Assembly: GCF_004770145.1 (NCBI RefSeq)
Contig: NZ_RQFW01000022.1
Span: forward strand, 124,001-188,000
DNA: 64,000 nt
Direction of reading: 5' to 3'
DNA from: Leptospira bourretii
GTDB lineage: Bacteria; Spirochaetota; Leptospiria; Leptospirales; Leptospiraceae
Position 1 is the stretch's first letter. Each line of letters opens with the position of its first letter. Below, piece after piece: positions 63,736 to 64,000 of the stretch. A program made the translations under genes and the position numbers. The notes below the pieces were generated by a model. That model saw only the letters and a list, made by a program, of their open reading frames with translations. It was not told the DNA's origin and made no database searches.

Positions 63736-64000
63736 GTGGAACTAAAACAAACACCTTTACACACAATTCATAAAGAAATGGGAGCCAAGATGGTTCCTTT
63801 TGGCGGATGGGACATGCCTGTGCAATATACAGGAATCATCCAAGAACATTTGGCCACAAGATCGGCTGCGGGACTCTTTGATGTATCCCATATGGGTGAA
63901 ATTTTTGTCACCGGAAATGAAACAGATGTTCTATCTTTCTTAGAATCAGTCACTTGCAACACCATCTCAGGGATGAAAGCAGGCCAAGTGCAATACAATG
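63736..64000 (+). CDS. gcvT: Aminomethyltransferase, glycine cleavage T protein (partial)
   Basis: Starts at GTG 63736 ([18 protein letters not shown]), giving the usual GcvT opening; cut by the right edge after about 88 residues. [35 protein letters not shown] is the family signature region. Transfers the aminomethyl unit from the H-protein to tetrahydrofolate, releasing ammonia. Other gcv genes would be expected just outside the window. Confidence 0.94.
   Translation, partial: MELKQTPLHTIHKEMGAKMVPFGGWDMPVQYTGIIQEHLATRSAAGLFDVSHMGEIFVTGNETDVLSFLESVTCNTISGMKAGQVQYN

Overview
The window is a contiguous piece of a Leptospira chromosome, most likely from the saprophytic (L. biflexa-like) group. 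The evidence is a clear homologue of the leptospiral OmpA-type lipoprotein Loa22, many short signal peptides ending in spirochaete-style lipoboxes, AT-rich sequence, and short operons that change strand often. No rRNA, tRNA, CRISPR array, prophage or complete insertion sequence was seen.

Layout. 1-6.8 kb: a response regulator/PAS/HisKA_2 kinase cut by the left edge, a cysteine-free PTPS-family enzyme, a FAH-family hydrolase and small metabolic genes. 6.9-8.2 kb: crotonyl-CoA carboxylase/reductase. 8.2-12.7 kb: a five-gene minus-strand unit built around an MbnP/MbnH metalloprotein pair (a four-Cys lipoprotein and a di-haem MauG-like enzyme), with a Cys/His-rich membrane-anchored protein, a second lipoprotein and an outer-membrane barrel. 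12.8-25.7 kb: a 7TM-DISM/PP2C phosphatase, Na/Pi transporter, FKBP, RRM protein, two unrelated fumarases (class II and Fe-S class I) and envelope proteins. 25.8-35.6 kb: Loa22, RluA pseudouridine synthase, TerC, a hybrid kinase head-to-head with a NarL-type regulator, SixA phosphatase and hypoxanthine phosphoribosyltransferase. 35.7-40.8 kb: three tandem paralogous six-bladed NHL-propeller lipoproteins. 40.8-49.2 kb: PstS, an OmpA-domain protein, a PlsC-like protein with altered catalytic motif, a threonine-type sulfatase-fold lipoprotein, alpha/beta hydrolase and a pair of hot-dog dehydratases. 49.3-54.2 kb: an intergenic repeat, a HicA toxin remnant and a VanX/VanW/envelope gene row. 54.2-64 kb: thioredoxin, Crp/Fnr regulator, DJ-1/PfpI, MBL hydrolase, SDR, DUF4269, AlkB, a SUFU-domain pair, a 24-residue Lys/Ala-rich peptide gene with its own terminator, an MDR oxidoreductase and the start of gcvT.

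How genes work together. The clearest multi-gene system is the MbnP/MbnH cassette: in the characterised family MbnH oxidises a tryptophan of MbnP to kynurenine, creating a copper site. Here it sits with a metal-ligand-rich protein and two envelope proteins, joined by stop/start overlaps and punctuated by strong hairpins. Other linked sets are the hybrid kinase/regulator pair followed by SixA, the HadA/HadB-like dehydratase pair, and the SUFU protein with its one-base-overlapping small partner.

Between genes there are several palindromic elements: a related inverted pair near 26.8 and 49.3 kb, and GC-rich hairpin clusters near 6.9, 57.5 and 58.9 kb. These look like dispersed leptospiral intergenic repeats. 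All functional calls rest on reading motifs by eye; no database search was run.
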